Below the pieces are notes generated by a model. That model was not told the DNA's origin. It made no database searches and worked only from the letters and a program-made list of their open reading frames with translations. Below, piece after piece: positions 26,655 to 37,318 of a DNA stretch of 64,000 nt. The translations under genes and the position numbers were made by a program. Positions within the stretch are counted from its first letter, which is position 1, and each line of letters opens with the position of its first letter. The stretch comes from Hofstenia miamia (taxonomy: Eukaryota > Xenacoelomorpha > Acoela): positions 192,068-256,067 of the forward strand of contig SCFE01000003.1 in assembly GCA_004352715.1 (NCBI GenBank), read 5' to 3'.

Positions 26655-27540
26655 TGTAGAATTTTGGGGTGCTTCTAGCAGCTCAAGTGGTACAAAGGTT
26701 GCAGATGATTACCATCACTGAGAGCATCCCATGCTCTAACAGAACAATAGAAGATTGGTAATTCGCCAATTTCATTGTAGAAAAGAAAAATAATTCCAAG
26801 AAAGTTAAAGTAGCAACCAATTCACATGGCATCTCGCCAAAGCCAAGCCTTTAGAATCCATCCGTACAAATCCAAGGTGCTAATTGTGTGTCTCAAGTTG
26901 TAATTTCTAGCTCAATACAATAATTTATCTCTGGGTTTATCTACTCAGCTCATGTAATAAGATATTAATAAATGTGTAGCTACCACATATTCATGTTTTC
27001 CAACAGCATAGTATATTCAAGGTGTGTTTTAGTTTGTGCATGTTTGATTGATAGATAGTAGTTCTTTTATTTCCTATCCCTATACATAGCCCTAAAGCAA
27101 CCACAATATAGACTCACATCTGTCTGTCAAGGAGCAAGTTATCACCCCAGCACAGAGGAGTTCTCCTACATTATTGCTGGATCTTACTAGTTCATTATTA
27201 TGAAATCCATACTGAAGCTAAAAAGGTTAATGAAATATAATAAGAATGAAAAGCAAATGGTATCCAGTGAGAACAAAATTTATTTGATGTTTGCCCTATT
27301 TATTCAAGAATAGGTAAATATTTACCGTTCTTTACAAAAGTTAGTTTTCCCTCATGGATTAACTGAGCAATTACATTTAATACAAAAGCTCTGAGGGGAC
27401 AATCAATAAGTTTGAATCTTAGGTTTGAAATAATCAAAAATTGACAAAATTAACAATTAATTAAAAGAATAGCACTGAATTAATTTTAGAGTGCCCTAAA
27501 AATTAAGGTGAAACAAAAAGAGGCCCCAAGTGACTCTACA
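26655..27540 (-). mobile_element. Element A 3' LTR
   Basis: An 886-bp repeat starts TGTAGA and ends TCTACA on either strand. It is preceded at 26651-26654 by CTAT, which also follows the other LTR at 55334-55337, a 4-bp target duplication. The purine run ATGGGGGCA (minus strand, at 27541 onward) adjoins it, as expected for a polypurine tract, so this is the 3' LTR of a minus-strand element. It differs from the partner LTR at roughly one base in ten over the first 230 bases, so A is old. Confidence 0.9.
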
Positions 27541-30500
27541 TGCCCCCATTGCACAGTTAAGGCTGAGGTAACAGTTGGACAATAGGACCACACAGTAACT
27601 TTTGTGCTTCTTCAATCATCTCTTTAGCCAAGACATCAATATTAACATATTCAAATTTCTTTATCTTTTCCTTATTGTTGAGGAACTGACAGAGGTGAGA
27701 CAGATTAAAGTCCTCATTGAACGTGGTATGCACTGTACTTCACCAGTATGGACATGCCATGCCAGCCAACATTTTAGAATCATAGCAGATAATCATGTTG
27801 ATTGGAGGTCTACGCTCTGTGTCAATGATGAAAGGAATCAAGTAGACAAAACAAGTTAAGTCTTTTGTGTTAAACATACATCAGAGCTAATTCTTTGTTT
27901 GTTCTGAGATATTGTCCCTCACAAAATGAACTGCTTTTTGCATAGCAATGAAATATGGATGCAAGATCTCATTTCCAACTTTAGATGTTTTGGCCTTAAG
28001 TTCCTCAGCTTTTTGGGACCTAATACTAGCAGAGTCATGGGAGGAAGGTCCGGGACTAGGTGGGGGTTTAGAATCAACACAGGGCTAGGTTGTCTCCATG
28101 CATAGTCGTCTGAGGTCTGCTCCTGCCCAGAGAGTTGTCTCTGAGCATACTCATGGGAAGTCTGCTCCCAAGGAGAGAGTTGCCTCCCCTCATAGTCACA
28201 GCTGCTACAGGTGTCTTCTGCCAGGCGCTCTTGTTTTCAGGAGGTGCCTTCATCTGATCATCCGGGTGTTGTTGATTGCATTGTTTCATCTCATGGATTG
28301 ATTCGTCTTCATACTCATTGTCTTGTTGGGGGTTGGTTCTCAGTTCATTTCATTGTTGCTAAATAAAGAAATAAGGTTAAGGTCCCATTCCTGGGTATTT
28401 AAATGGTCTAAATATCTCTGATCTCTAGCTTTTCATTTAGGCAAAATATGAGTAGCTATAGTGTTGCTACTATTACCGAGGTTACTATTGTACTCAACCT
28501 GTGTAAGGTCATCTTCCTCACATTTGGTGAGGTTATTGTAATATTCTATCTCATTCATGCTGTCATTGACAAGAGAAAACTTGTTATTATTATCTATGAC
28601 CTCATTTTTTATATCTTTGACTGTTTGTCTAAGTTGCTGAAAATGGGCGACTTTACCATTATCTAATAAATACTGGTGGTGTTCTAACACCTTGACTATT
28701 TTAAAAGGTCCTTGCCAATTAGTGGCAAGCTTTCATACCTGGTGGGCGTCAGTAACCTAATGAGGAAAATAAGCAAATACAGTATCTCCAACTTTATGGG
28801 GCTCACCATACACTTTTTATCAAAATTTCTCTTCTGGCAAATATCAGACTGATTGGTATTACAGCAGATAGAGAGGTGTACTTCCTGAAACTCTTTCAGC
28901 ATCTGGTTCACAAAATTTTCCAAAGTGGGCTCATTGTAGTCTGGGAACATGATTGACAAAGGAGTGCTGGCTTCTTGGCCGAACATGGCCTTGAACAGAC
29001 TTACTTTGGTGGTGGAGTGCACAGCAGTATTATAGAAGAACTCAACTGCTTCTATAATGCATCTCTAGTTTTGACCAGCATTGCAGGCAAGAGCAACTCA
29101 GATTAATTTAATAATGGTGTGGTTTAGTTGCTTGACAACACCATTCAACTGTGGATGGTAAGCAGTTGTAAGGTTGTGTATGATTTCAAGTTCCTTTGTA
29201 AGAGTAGATAGTAGAGAGTTCCCAAACTGATGACCATGGTCAGAGACCAAGCACTCCATGGGCCTGAGCTTCAAAATCCAATCTTTTACAATTCTTTAGC
29301 CAATTACTTCAGTGGTGGTGGTATCAAGAGGAATGAGATGTGCATATTTGGTAAAATGGTCTTTAAGACCAGCAGATATTGAAATCTTTGCTCATCCCAT
29401 GATAGTTTTTTGATGTCCATATGGACCACTTTGTTAGTTCTTTTGGCAACCTGACTATGGAGCTTGGCTCTCTGTTCCAGAAAGTGTCTGGCTCATTTGA
29501 AGCAAGCATGCTTCACACTTATTGTTTACGTCTTGTACTGTGGCTCTGATACTGATGGTAATGCAAAGACCATTAAATGTCCTATCCATCTGAATGATAC
29601 AAGGTGATCATGTTCGTGGATCTTTTGGAAAAGATCTCAATTGAAATACTCTGGGATTGCCAGACGATTGTTCTGACTGTGTGCATAGAGGAGGCCAGCT
29701 TTGATAAGCTTCCAATGATAGCATTGAAAGTACTGCTTAGCAAAGTCACTGATAGTGTGATCTGGGTGCTTGATTTTAAAGATGATCTCAGACAAAACTT
29801 TTTCATGTAATTGATGAGTGGCAATCTCCTTTTCAGAAATCTCCTCCTTCACCATGATGGGGAGGATCGCTTTCCCATTTTGATCTGCATTGATATCTGG
29901 GAGGAGCTCATACTCACAGGCAGGGATGAAACCAAATGGAGTCTTCTTGCCTGGTGGCTTTCACAGGTCTCTCTCATAGCTAGGCATAGTGGTGAAATGG
30001 TTGGCATTGAGGTGCAATCTCCCAGGGTGATGAGTGATCATGAACAAGAAATCATTAAGGTATTCCAACCATTGAGTGACAATGTTTGACTTGTTGCCAG
30101 AGTACTTTTTCAGCAACGCTAGCATGGAGTTGTTGGTGCGCACAAAAAATTGGCAGCCTAAATGAAGAAATGAAATTTCTTTAGACTTTTGACAAGCACC
30201 AACATTTCTGATTTCATAGCTCTGTAGTTCAGCTCAGCATTGCAAAGCTTCTGGCTAAAATATTGTGCAGGGCATTCCTGACTGTCAATCACTTGGCTGA
30301 GCACACCACTGATAGTGACTGAACTCACGTCACAGTTGATGATGAATTCTCTTGTATAATCAGGCGTGTTCAGACTAGGAATCCATCTGAGCCTCACTTC
30401 ACAGCATCCCGCTCTTCTTGTTCAGCCCAAGTCCAACAAAATTCAGTATTCTTTCATAGTAAGTTAGAGATGTTCTTGGTTCAATTGGCTAATTCAGAAA

Positions 30501-30763
30501 TGAAGGACCCATAATAGTTAAGAAAGCCCATCAAGCATTGAACATCCTTGCATGAGTGTGGAGTCTCAATTCAATCTAGATGGTCTTTCATGTCATTTTT
30601 GATAGATAGCCTTCCAGCTTCAATTACCCTACGTAAGAAGGTAACTCAAGGTGATATGAGGGAAAACTTGTTTCCATTTACCCAGAGTCCAGAATTGTAG
30701 AGGATCTTCAAAGTGTGACCCAGTTTACTTAGGTGATTGGAGAATATGTGTTCAGCAACAAGG
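27541..30763 (-). pseudogene. Element A: pol 3' part (RT end, RNase H, integrase)
   Basis: Read leftward, the order is: the RT end just after the catalytic box (ILVAEHIFSNHL, 30763-30400); RNase H (INCDVSSVTIS, 30397-30158, and LALLKKYSGNKSNIVTQWLE to 29961); the integrase N-terminal region (29855-29582); the integrase core C-terminal part (HSTTKVSLFKAMFGQEAS, 29022-28696); and a GPY/F-like tail (LLDNGKVAHFQQLR, 28690-28433). Stops and frame changes break every domain. The order matches Ty3/gypsy pol and is clearly related to element B. Its continuation toward the active site lies at 53237 onward, since element B splits the two. At 28224-28090 the C-terminal tail has three 45-nt units (about 15 residues, GGNSLLGSRLPM-type). 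Confidence 0.85.
28090..28224 (-). repeat. 45-nt tandem repeats in element A tail
   Basis: Three adjoining units begin TTGTCTCCATGCATAG, TTGTCTCTGAGCATAC and TTGCCTCCCCTCATAG; the third is diverged. They encode about 15-residue repeats on the minus strand, just after the integrase-derived region. Confidence 0.75.
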
Positions 30764-31138
30764 ATCCAAAGTAGATTTGCTCATCAATTATTACATCCAA
30801 TGCATTATATTTATAGCACTTTTTGATAAACAATTAAACACTCGACAAGTACCTGCTATTCTTTCTTGTTGACAGTTTTCCCTCGCTTTAATATTTCTGT
30901 TAATTTTACGCAACGTCAGCTTTAATTTGACTATGCTGTTTGACCATCTTTTGTTTTGTCAAATACCGTCGAGTATAATTTTAAGTATTAACTGCACAAA
31001 ACATTTTACAAACTGAATAATCAATCCTATCATGATTTACAATTAATCATTATAATCAATAATAATTTTAGTCTTTGTTTCTTCATTCTTTTCCTCTCAT
31101 CCTGACCAATCATGATAGTCTTGATAGATTATGTCACA
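30764..31138 (-). mobile_element. Element B 3' LTR (375 bp, truncated)
   Basis: Near-identical to 40542-40916 (two base differences, CC versus AT near 31101) and identical to 52930-53236 where they overlap. On the minus strand it starts TGTGACATAATC directly after the polypurine tract GGAGGGGGAG (31139 onward). Its other end meets element A at 30763, exactly within the RT. The 5' LTR candidate continues to 39611, so this copy probably lacks about 930 bp of its 3' end; GGAT microhomology is present at the break. Confidence 0.8.
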
Positions 31139-31155
31139 CTCCCCCTCCAGCATAG

Positions 31156-34100
31156 CTAATTAAGGATGACCACTCTCTCTCCGTGTACCATCTCAGCCGC
31201 CTTCTTTATTATCTCACCAGCTTCTTTCATGTCCCACGTAACGTTTTCATACGCCTCATCTTTGGTAATCTTCAGCACTACGTCTTTCTCTGTTGTTAGC
31301 ATTTTCTTGTGTCTGAGGAATGATGGGTTCTTTAATGATTTAGCTATTGTACACATACTGCGCAGTTCATTTAATTTCTCATTGAATATATCGTAATGTT
31401 TTCTATAGAGTTTCATACCCTTTATGGCTATCATCAATGTCATAATTGCATCTATCCTACTAGTGTGCGCCAAATCTGGATGTATCATTGTGTTCGGGTA
31501 GAAAAATTCATACGTTGATCGTAACGATTTCGAGATTGACGCCTCGTCGTAAAATGCACTTATATTCTCCATTACTTCTTCTTCGGTGATATCTTCGGGA
31601 TCGTTCTTTCCTAATCTTATCATAGTGATAATTTCAACTCTTCTCATCACGTCATAATAGCGGTATTGTGAACTCCACAGTTCTCCCCACACAATATCGT
31701 TGATCCCTGAAAATAGTATCACAGTTTGCGTGGATCGTTTCTCGATTTCCGCTCGAACTTTCTTGATTTGTCTACATATCGACTCTCCTTCTTTGTATAG
31801 GTCATAGGGTGTAACTTGCCCTTCTATAAAGATTCTTTCTTTATTGTCATTTTTCAACAAGATCTCTTTTGACTTCTTGTAGCGTTCATCATTGACAATT
31901 TTTTCTGCTGCTTGTCTGTTATTGACATATGTGTTTTCTTCATGCCACATTGCTTTAATGGCTTTCTTGTCTTTCAATCGCCACGTTGGTAGCAGCATCG
32001 GTATGAAGATTGTCGGTGGTGGCGTACATTTCAATATTGTTGTCATTGTTTTCTCTTCTATAGCCTCGTATGTACCTTGCATTTCTGCTGTTGTGGCCAT
32101 ACCAAAGGTCGCCGGATAATTATTCTTAGACTTCTTAATATTTTCCCAGAAAATGTCTGTTAGACCATTTTTCATTAAACTCTGGACAACCTCAGGTTTT
32201 ATTATTATCTTTGAGGTAATACATTCTATGTCTACTGCGATCTGGTTTTGAGGTTGTAACAGTTCGTCGATTTCTTGCCTAGTAAATGCTTCAGTACACA
32301 GAACTTTAATTAATGATTTGGTCTCTCTTTCGTACACTTCTCCAAATATTCTCTGTACAATATTGTTTGTTCTTTCTCTTCGTACTGTGATCTCTACTAG
32401 TAATCTTTCATCGTCCGTATCCACCCATGATAGTTCGCTAGGCTCTTGTTCACCCCATTTCTCTATATTAACTTTATCGATTACTCTCTGCGTGTTTGGA
32501 GTCAACGCTATGTCGGTAGATTGTAAGAGTTTTTCTTCCAATAGCATCTCTTCTTTACTCTTACTGACCATTTCAATGATCTCAATGGGGCAATTTTTTC
32601 CTTCCTTTCGCATGGTTTCTGAGCGCTTGATGATTTTAGTATAAGCACACTGAGGGTAGTCTTTCAGATATTTTCTTATCTCCTTTGTGATTACCTCATG
32701 GATTTTCTTTTCTTCCACCACTTTTATCATGTTTAGCGTTTCTGCATGCTCTCTTCTGATCAAGTTACAAGTTGTTAACCACGGTTGACTTTTCAATGCT
32801 CTTAATTTCGTGTTAGAAGTCGCACCCCACATATATTTCTTTGTTTCATCCGTTAAAATTTCGATTTCACTAGGACAGATCCCTGTTTTATTTGCCAATT
32901 CGATTATGCTTGGTCTTCCCAATGTGTGTTGTTGTACCAGCAATCTTGTAAAGTGTTTTTCAAATCTTTGCTGTACTTTTTTCGTGGGAGACAACGGTAA
33001 AATTTCTACGCTCTGCAATAACCATTGTTTAATATTTGTAGGAATCGGTGCCACAGCTATCTCAAATCTTTTTTGTCGAGCTATTTGTCTGCGCTCCTTT
33101 CTCATCATTGGCAGTACCAACTTCTCGTTATACGTTAACGCAATTGCTAGTACCCAAATAGCTGTTCTTGCTCGAATCTCTGGAGCATTAATTTCTTCGA
33201 ACATCTGTGTTTTGAAGTTTCTTTTGGCCTCCATCTCATATGCTCTTCTGATTTCATATAATGTAGCCTCTGTACTTTTGTGATACTTCTTCGTTGGCGA
33301 TCTTATATCTATCGATGGCCACTCTTCATGCGTAGGCTTTTCCGCTTTAATTTCTGCCCATACTGTCGCTATCTTCTCCAAATGCTCAGGTGTTTGGTTC
33401 ATACTGCATTTCAGAAACAAATTTCCAGTTTCTTCTAGATTGTCCGTTATTCCTAACAATTCCATCGTGCGTGTTTGATAATACATATCAATTGCGATTT
33501 TGGGTTCTACCATGATTCTCTCCGCTGGTGCTATTTCGTTAATTTGTAAGTCCAGTTTGATGAGTTCAGATATTTTTCTTGTACCGCTATCCAGAGTAAA
33601 CAAGTTATCTAGTTTTATTTCCAAATCTTTTATGCAGTTCGGCAAGTCCTCCGATTTCTGTGTTACAACTATTATCACCCTCGTTTTGTACGTTTTAGCT
33701 ACCTTCAGTGTTTCTTCAATATTATTTTGGAGTTTTCTTGACGCTACTTCATTGTCTTTTGTAAAATACACTATCGTAAGATGGTTCTTATCGAGGTTTA
33801 CCTGCTCACATTCGTTTATAATCTTGTCTTTGTTTCTGGTTAGTTTCTGTACATCCTTCATCGTAAACTGTTCATCGAACGTAATATGGACTGTACTTTT
33901 GAAATATGGCCTGTTAAACTGTTCTTTCATATCTTCTTTGTATGCTATTATCGTATTGCATGTTGGACGATTTTTCTTATCTATGACTATTGGAATCGCG
34001 TAGGTTTCGTTTTCTTTGGTGGAAGTACTGTTTCGTATTAATCTTTTCGTTTCTGGCGACAGATTGTCGTAGGAGTTATATCTCATTTTTCTGTTTGCTA

Positions 34101-34923
34101 TGAAATAGGGATGTATTCTATCTCGTCCTATTTTCGTCATGCGACTTTCCCTTTCTTCAGATCGTGATGATTTCGTTGTTGTTGATGTCTGTTTATATGA
34201 AAAAATTCCTGAGCTCGTGGTAGTGGGGATTGAACTGGTTGACGGTATCTGTGAGGTATCCATATCAGAGTCATCACTTATTGGTTGTATGTCCCAATCC
34301 ATAGCTACTGGAGTTCCTTCCTCGCTGCCCTTTAGTTGGCTTTGAGTACTCGTGGTTGCTGTTTCCTCGCCGCCCTTTAATTGGCTTTGAGTACTTATTG
34401 ATGATATTTCCTCTTTGCCCTTTAATTGGCATCGAGTACTATCAGATGTTGAAGGGGAGTGTGCATAATTTGGTGTTGCCAACCTCACGCCCTTTAATTG
34501 GCGATCAGTATCTTGTCGATGGCCCTCATTTACCCGCCTGCCCGTTATTTGACATTTGGTAGAGGGTGATTTTTCCTTGATCGTCTCCATCCTCATACCC
34601 TTTAATCGGTAATCAGATTGAGGAGACCTCCTCCTTATTCTTCTTCTTTTGTTGGTAGGTGTCATCTGCTCCGTCGTCATACCCTTTAATTGGTAATCGG
34701 ACTGTGGAGCTCTCCTTCTCACTCTTCTTCTTCTATTAGTGGGTGGTGAGTTCTCCATCGTCATGCCCTTTATTTGGCAATCGGATTGCGGAGATTTAAT
34801 TTTGCTAGTGGAGCTTACTGATGTTCCCTCTGTCCTCACGTCCTTTAATTGACGATCGGTCTGCGGGGTCCTCCTTCTTCTCACTCTCCTCGATTTCATC
34901 GGTGATCGTTCTGTTCGTTTCAT
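31156..34923 (-). CDS. Element B ORF3, 1255-residue protein of unknown function
   Basis: An uninterrupted minus-strand frame lies downstream of pol. It overlaps the pol end by 119 nt in another frame and stops 17 nt before the 3' LTR. This is the env position, but I see no signal peptide, membrane anchor or cysteine pattern of an envelope. Residues 1-205 carry about nine QLKG-type repeats (QLKD, QIKG, QLKG, RLKG, QITG, QLKG x4) spaced 16-30 residues, mixed with arginine tracts (RRVRRRR, RRRRVRRR) suited to RNA or nuclear binding, then a Ser/Thr-rich linker. The rest (about 260-1255) is charged and probably helical, with few hydrophobic segments. Near residue 1065 'LFSGINDIVWGE' and later 'HPDLAHTS' resemble SGNH hydrolase blocks III (GxND) and V (DxxH), but no block I GDS is seen. 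Expression probably needs reinitiation, frameshifting or splicing. Codon use is less AT-biased than host DNA. Function unknown. Confidence 0.75.
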   Translation of the reverse strand: MKRTERSPMKSRRVRRRRTPQTDRQLKDVRTEGTSVSSTSKIKSPQSDCQIKGMTMENSPPTNRRRRVRRRAPQSDYQLKGMTTEQMTPTNKRRRIRRRSPQSDYRLKGMRMETIKEKSPSTKCQITGRRVNEGHRQDTDRQLKGVRLATPNYAHSPSTSDSTRCQLKGKEEISSISTQSQLKGGEETATTSTQSQLKGSEEGTPVAMDWDIQPISDDSDMDTSQIPSTSSIPTTTSSGIFSYKQTSTTTKSSRSEERESRMTKIGRDRIHPYFIANRKMRYNSYDNLSPETKRLIRNSTSTKENETYAIPIVIDKKNRPTCNTIIAYKEDMKEQFNRPYFKSTVHITFDEQFTMKDVQKLTRNKDKIINECEQVNLDKNHLTIVYFTKDNEVASRKLQNNIEETLKVAKTYKTRVIIVVTQKSEDLPNCIKDLEIKLDNLFTLDSGTRKISELIKLDLQINEIAPAERIMVEPKIAIDMYYQTRTMELLGITDNLEETGNLFLKCSMNQTPEHLEKIATVWAEIKAEKPTHEEWPSIDIRSPTKKYHKSTEATLYEIRRAYEMEAKRNFKTQMFEEINAPEIRARTAIWVLAIALTYNEKLVLPMMRKERRQIARQKRFEIAVAPIPTNIKQWLLQSVEILPLSPTKKVQQRFEKHFTRLLVQQHTLGRPSIIELANKTGICPSEIEILTDETKKYMWGATSNTKLRALKSQPWLTTCNLIRREHAETLNMIKVVEEKKIHEVITKEIRKYLKDYPQCAYTKIIKRSETMRKEGKNCPIEIIEMVSKSKEEMLLEEKLLQSTDIALTPNTQRVIDKVNIEKWGEQEPSELSWVDTDDERLLVEITVRRERTNNIVQRIFGEVYERETKSLIKVLCTEAFTRQEIDELLQPQNQIAVDIECITSKIIIKPEVVQSLMKNGLTDIFWENIKKSKNNYPATFGMATTAEMQGTYEAIEEKTMTTILKCTPPPTIFIPMLLPTWRLKDKKAIKAMWHEENTYVNNRQAAEKIVNDERYKKSKEILLKNDNKERIFIEGQVTPYDLYKEGESICRQIKKVRAEIEKRSTQTVILFSGINDIVWGELWSSQYRYYDVMRRVEIITMIRLGKNDPEDITEEEVMENISAFYDEASISKSLRSTYEFFYPNTMIHPDLAHTSRIDAIMTLMIAIKGMKLYRKHYDIFNEKLNELRSMCTIAKSLKNPSFLRHKKMLTTEKDVVLKITKDEAYENVTWDMKEAGEIIKKAAEMVHGERVVILN

Positions 34924-37318
34924 CTTTCCTAAATTCAGTTACTAAATTAATATCCCATATCTCTGGGTCATATTTCATTTTATTTTTCACTGCCCTCTGG
35001 GGCATTATTCTTCTTTCAATTTCCGATTCATCTTTTTCGGGTCTATATTCATCTTCAAACTCTTCTTCATGAACGCTATCGAGATCGTTCATTTCCGTAT
35101 ATGTACCATCATCAACCTGTACAAATTTAAATTCTGCATTTCTGTCAAGGGTTACTTGTTCTATATTTACTGTTGCTCGTTTTAAGTTTTGGAAGTGTAA
35201 TATTCGTCCGTCATTCAATTTATAATTATTATTGGGTAGTGTGTGTGTTACAGTGAATGGCCCTGACCACTGTGTTTTAAGTTTCCTTACTTGATTCACG
35301 TCTTGTGTCCTCATTAGAGTGTACGCGTAAACCTTATCCCCTACCCTGTGTGGTTCACCATATATCTTTTTGTTGAAGTTTCTTTCTTGTCGTATCGCCG
35401 ATTTCTTTATGTTATGGCACATCGCTTCGTGGATTCCAGTTATCTGATCTTTTAATTTTCTTATATACTCGTGATCTGGCTTTTCAGAATATGCATGGTA
35501 TTGCATTGATACCGGCGTTGCCGCTTCTCTTCCGTACATAGCTTTATATGGAGTTATTCCCATCGTGGAGTGTACCGACGTATTATAGAAATATTCAACT
35601 ATTTCCAATACTTCCCTCCAATCTCTTCCTCCAACTCTTGACGTTAATACTCTTATTAGTTTTATCATTGTTCTATTCAATCTCTCTACTGCTCCATTAG
35701 CTTGTGGGTGGTATGCAGTCGTTTTTTCTGTTAATATTTCCATCAGTTTAGTCATTTCTTCAAACAATTTACTTTCGAATTGAACACCCCTATCAGATAC
35801 TATTGTTTGCATTGGTCCGAATTTCAAAATCCATTCTTTCATAATTTTATCTGCTACTACTTTCGCGGTTGTTGAGTCTAACGGTATCATTCGAGCATAT
35901 TTTGTGAAATTGTCTACTAAAACCAATATATACTGATACCCTTCATCATCTTGAGACAATTTTTCCAAATCTACATGAACAATTTCGTTAGGTGCTGTTG
36001 CCATAATTTTCTCCAGCGGTGCAGTCTGTATTGGGAAATGACTCTTATTATTTATCAGACATATATTACATTTGTTAATAACGTCTTCCACTGTTCTTCT
36101 AATACTCGTTGTTATAAAGCGAGCATTAAATGTATTTTCTGTTTGTATTATCCCTAGATGCCCGTTTTCGTGTATCTTTCGAACTAATTCTCTCTTGTAG
36201 TATTCAGGAATCGCTATTCTTAACGTCTTTCCTTCTATATACAAAAGTCCATTGTTGTTTATTTTCCACTTATATCTTTGGAAGTAACTTTTAGCTTCTT
36301 TTCCTAACAACCATTCGTCATTGTTCACTTTATCTCTAATGTCTCTTAGTATCACATTGGTCTTCTGTTTTTCAATAATATCCTTTTCGCATATTTCTTC
36401 CTTGACTATGATCGGCATTATTGCGTTCCCTTTTTTATCAGTATTAATTTCAGGTAATTTGATGTATTCATTATGTGATATGAACTGAAATTTCTTCTTC
36501 TCACCGTCCACTTTTTCCATATCTCTTTGATATTCTGGTAGCGCCGTCCAGAAATCTGCATTTTTATGTAACGTTCCTTTTCGATGTTCTATGTTGAATT
36601 TGAATTCATTCAGATATTCAATCCATCGCGATACAATTGACGACTTGTCGCCTGAAAACTTTTTAAGCCATGCCAGCCCACTATTATCAGTTCTTACTTT
36701 AAACGTTTGTCCTATTAGAAAATAGCGAAATTTTTTGATACTTTCAACCAGTGCTAACATTTCTAGTTTCGTTGAGCCGTAATTTTCCTCACTCTGTTTT
36801 AATTTTCGACTGAAAAACTGTATAGGCACCTCTTTGCCATCTTTGATTTGTCCCAAACAGGCCCCTATAGCAACATTGCTTGCATCGCAGTCTAGAATAA
36901 ACTCTTTATCGTAGTCTGGTGTGTTTAACGATGGCATCTTACTAAATTCATCTTTTATATTAGACAATTGCTCCTCTTCTTTCCATGTCCATTCGAACAC
37001 CTTATTCTTTTTCAACAACTCTGTCATTCTACTAGTTTTATGAGCCACATTAGATATAAAAGAACCGTAATAGTTAATAAAACCCATGATTCGTTGTAAA
37101 TCCTTTTTAGTCTTTGGACTACTAATATTTTGAATCATTTCTCTGGCATTGTTCTTCATTCGTATCTCGCCTTTTCGTATTTGTCTTCCTAGAAATACGA
37201 CTTGTTCTTTCAGAATTTCGCATTTCTTACCATTTACTAGTAACCCTGCTTTGTACAAAATTTTTAGAGTTCTATCCAATTTTTCGAGATGCTCTTCGAT
37301 TGTGTCACTCGCTATTAA
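34805..37318 (-). CDS. Element B pol, 3' part (RT thumb, RNase H, integrase)
   Basis: An open frame covers RT from just after the catalytic box (LIASDTIEEHL) through to the pol end. The 846-codon frame starts at 37345, but its first nine residues come from an inserted piggyBac end, so true pol starts at 37318. RNase H has catalytic D154 (DCDAS), E195 (KLEM) and D220 (RTDN). The integrase zinc finger is H392-x3-H396 with C426/C429. The core has D459 (HVDL), D518 (VSDRG) and E554 (GAVERLNRT), a DDx35E arrangement. A GPY/F-like module with 'QWSGPFTVT' follows; there is no chromodomain. A charged, acidic C-terminal tail overlaps ORF3. RT palm, protease and the gag junction are not present in the assembled sequence. 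It would make DNA copies and integrate them if complete; as assembled it cannot. Confidence 0.9.
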   Translation of the reverse strand, partial: LIASDTIEEHLEKLDRTLKILYKAGLLVNGKKCEILKEQVVFLGRQIRKGEIRMKNNAREMIQNISSPKTKKDLQRIMGFINYYGSFISNVAHKTSRMTELLKKNKVFEWTWKEEEQLSNIKDEFSKMPSLNTPDYDKEFILDCDASNVAIGACLGQIKDGKEVPIQFFSRKLKQSEENYGSTKLEMLALVESIKKFRYFLIGQTFKVRTDNSGLAWLKKFSGDKSSIVSRWIEYLNEFKFNIEHRKGTLHKNADFWTALPEYQRDMEKVDGEKKKFQFISHNEYIKLPEINTDKKGNAIMPIIVKEEICEKDIIEKQKTNVILRDIRDKVNNDEWLLGKEAKSYFQRYKWKINNNGLLYIEGKTLRIAIPEYYKRELVRKIHENGHLGIIQTENTFNARFITTSIRRTVEDVINKCNICLINNKSHFPIQTAPLEKIMATAPNEIVHVDLEKLSQDDEGYQYILVLVDNFTKYARMIPLDSTTAKVVADKIMKEWILKFGPMQTIVSDRGVQFESKLFEEMTKLMEILTEKTTAYHPQANGAVERLNRTMIKLIRVLTSRVGGRDWREVLEIVEYFYNTSVHSTMGITPYKAMYGREAATPVSMQYHAYSEKPDHEYIRKLKDQITGIHEAMCHNIKKSAIRQERNFNKKIYGEPHRVGDKVYAYTLMRTQDVNQVRKLKTQWSGPFTVTHTLPNNNYKLNDGRILHFQNLKRATVNIEQVTLDRNAEFKFVQVDDGTYTEMNDLDSVHEEEFEDEYRPEKDESEIERRIMPQRAVKNKMKYDPEIWDINLVTEFRKDETNRTITDEIEESEKKEDPADRSSIKGREDRGNISKLH

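Noticed and set aside
26665-26670. Element A LTR starting at TGGGGTGC
   Set aside because: That start is only where the two LTR copies stop matching. TGTAGA at 26655 gives inverted ends and a perfect CTAT duplication, and the solo LTR shares it.
31166-35072. Plus-strand frames opposite ORF3 and pol
   Set aside because: Shadows of the minus-strand genes; composition mirrors them.
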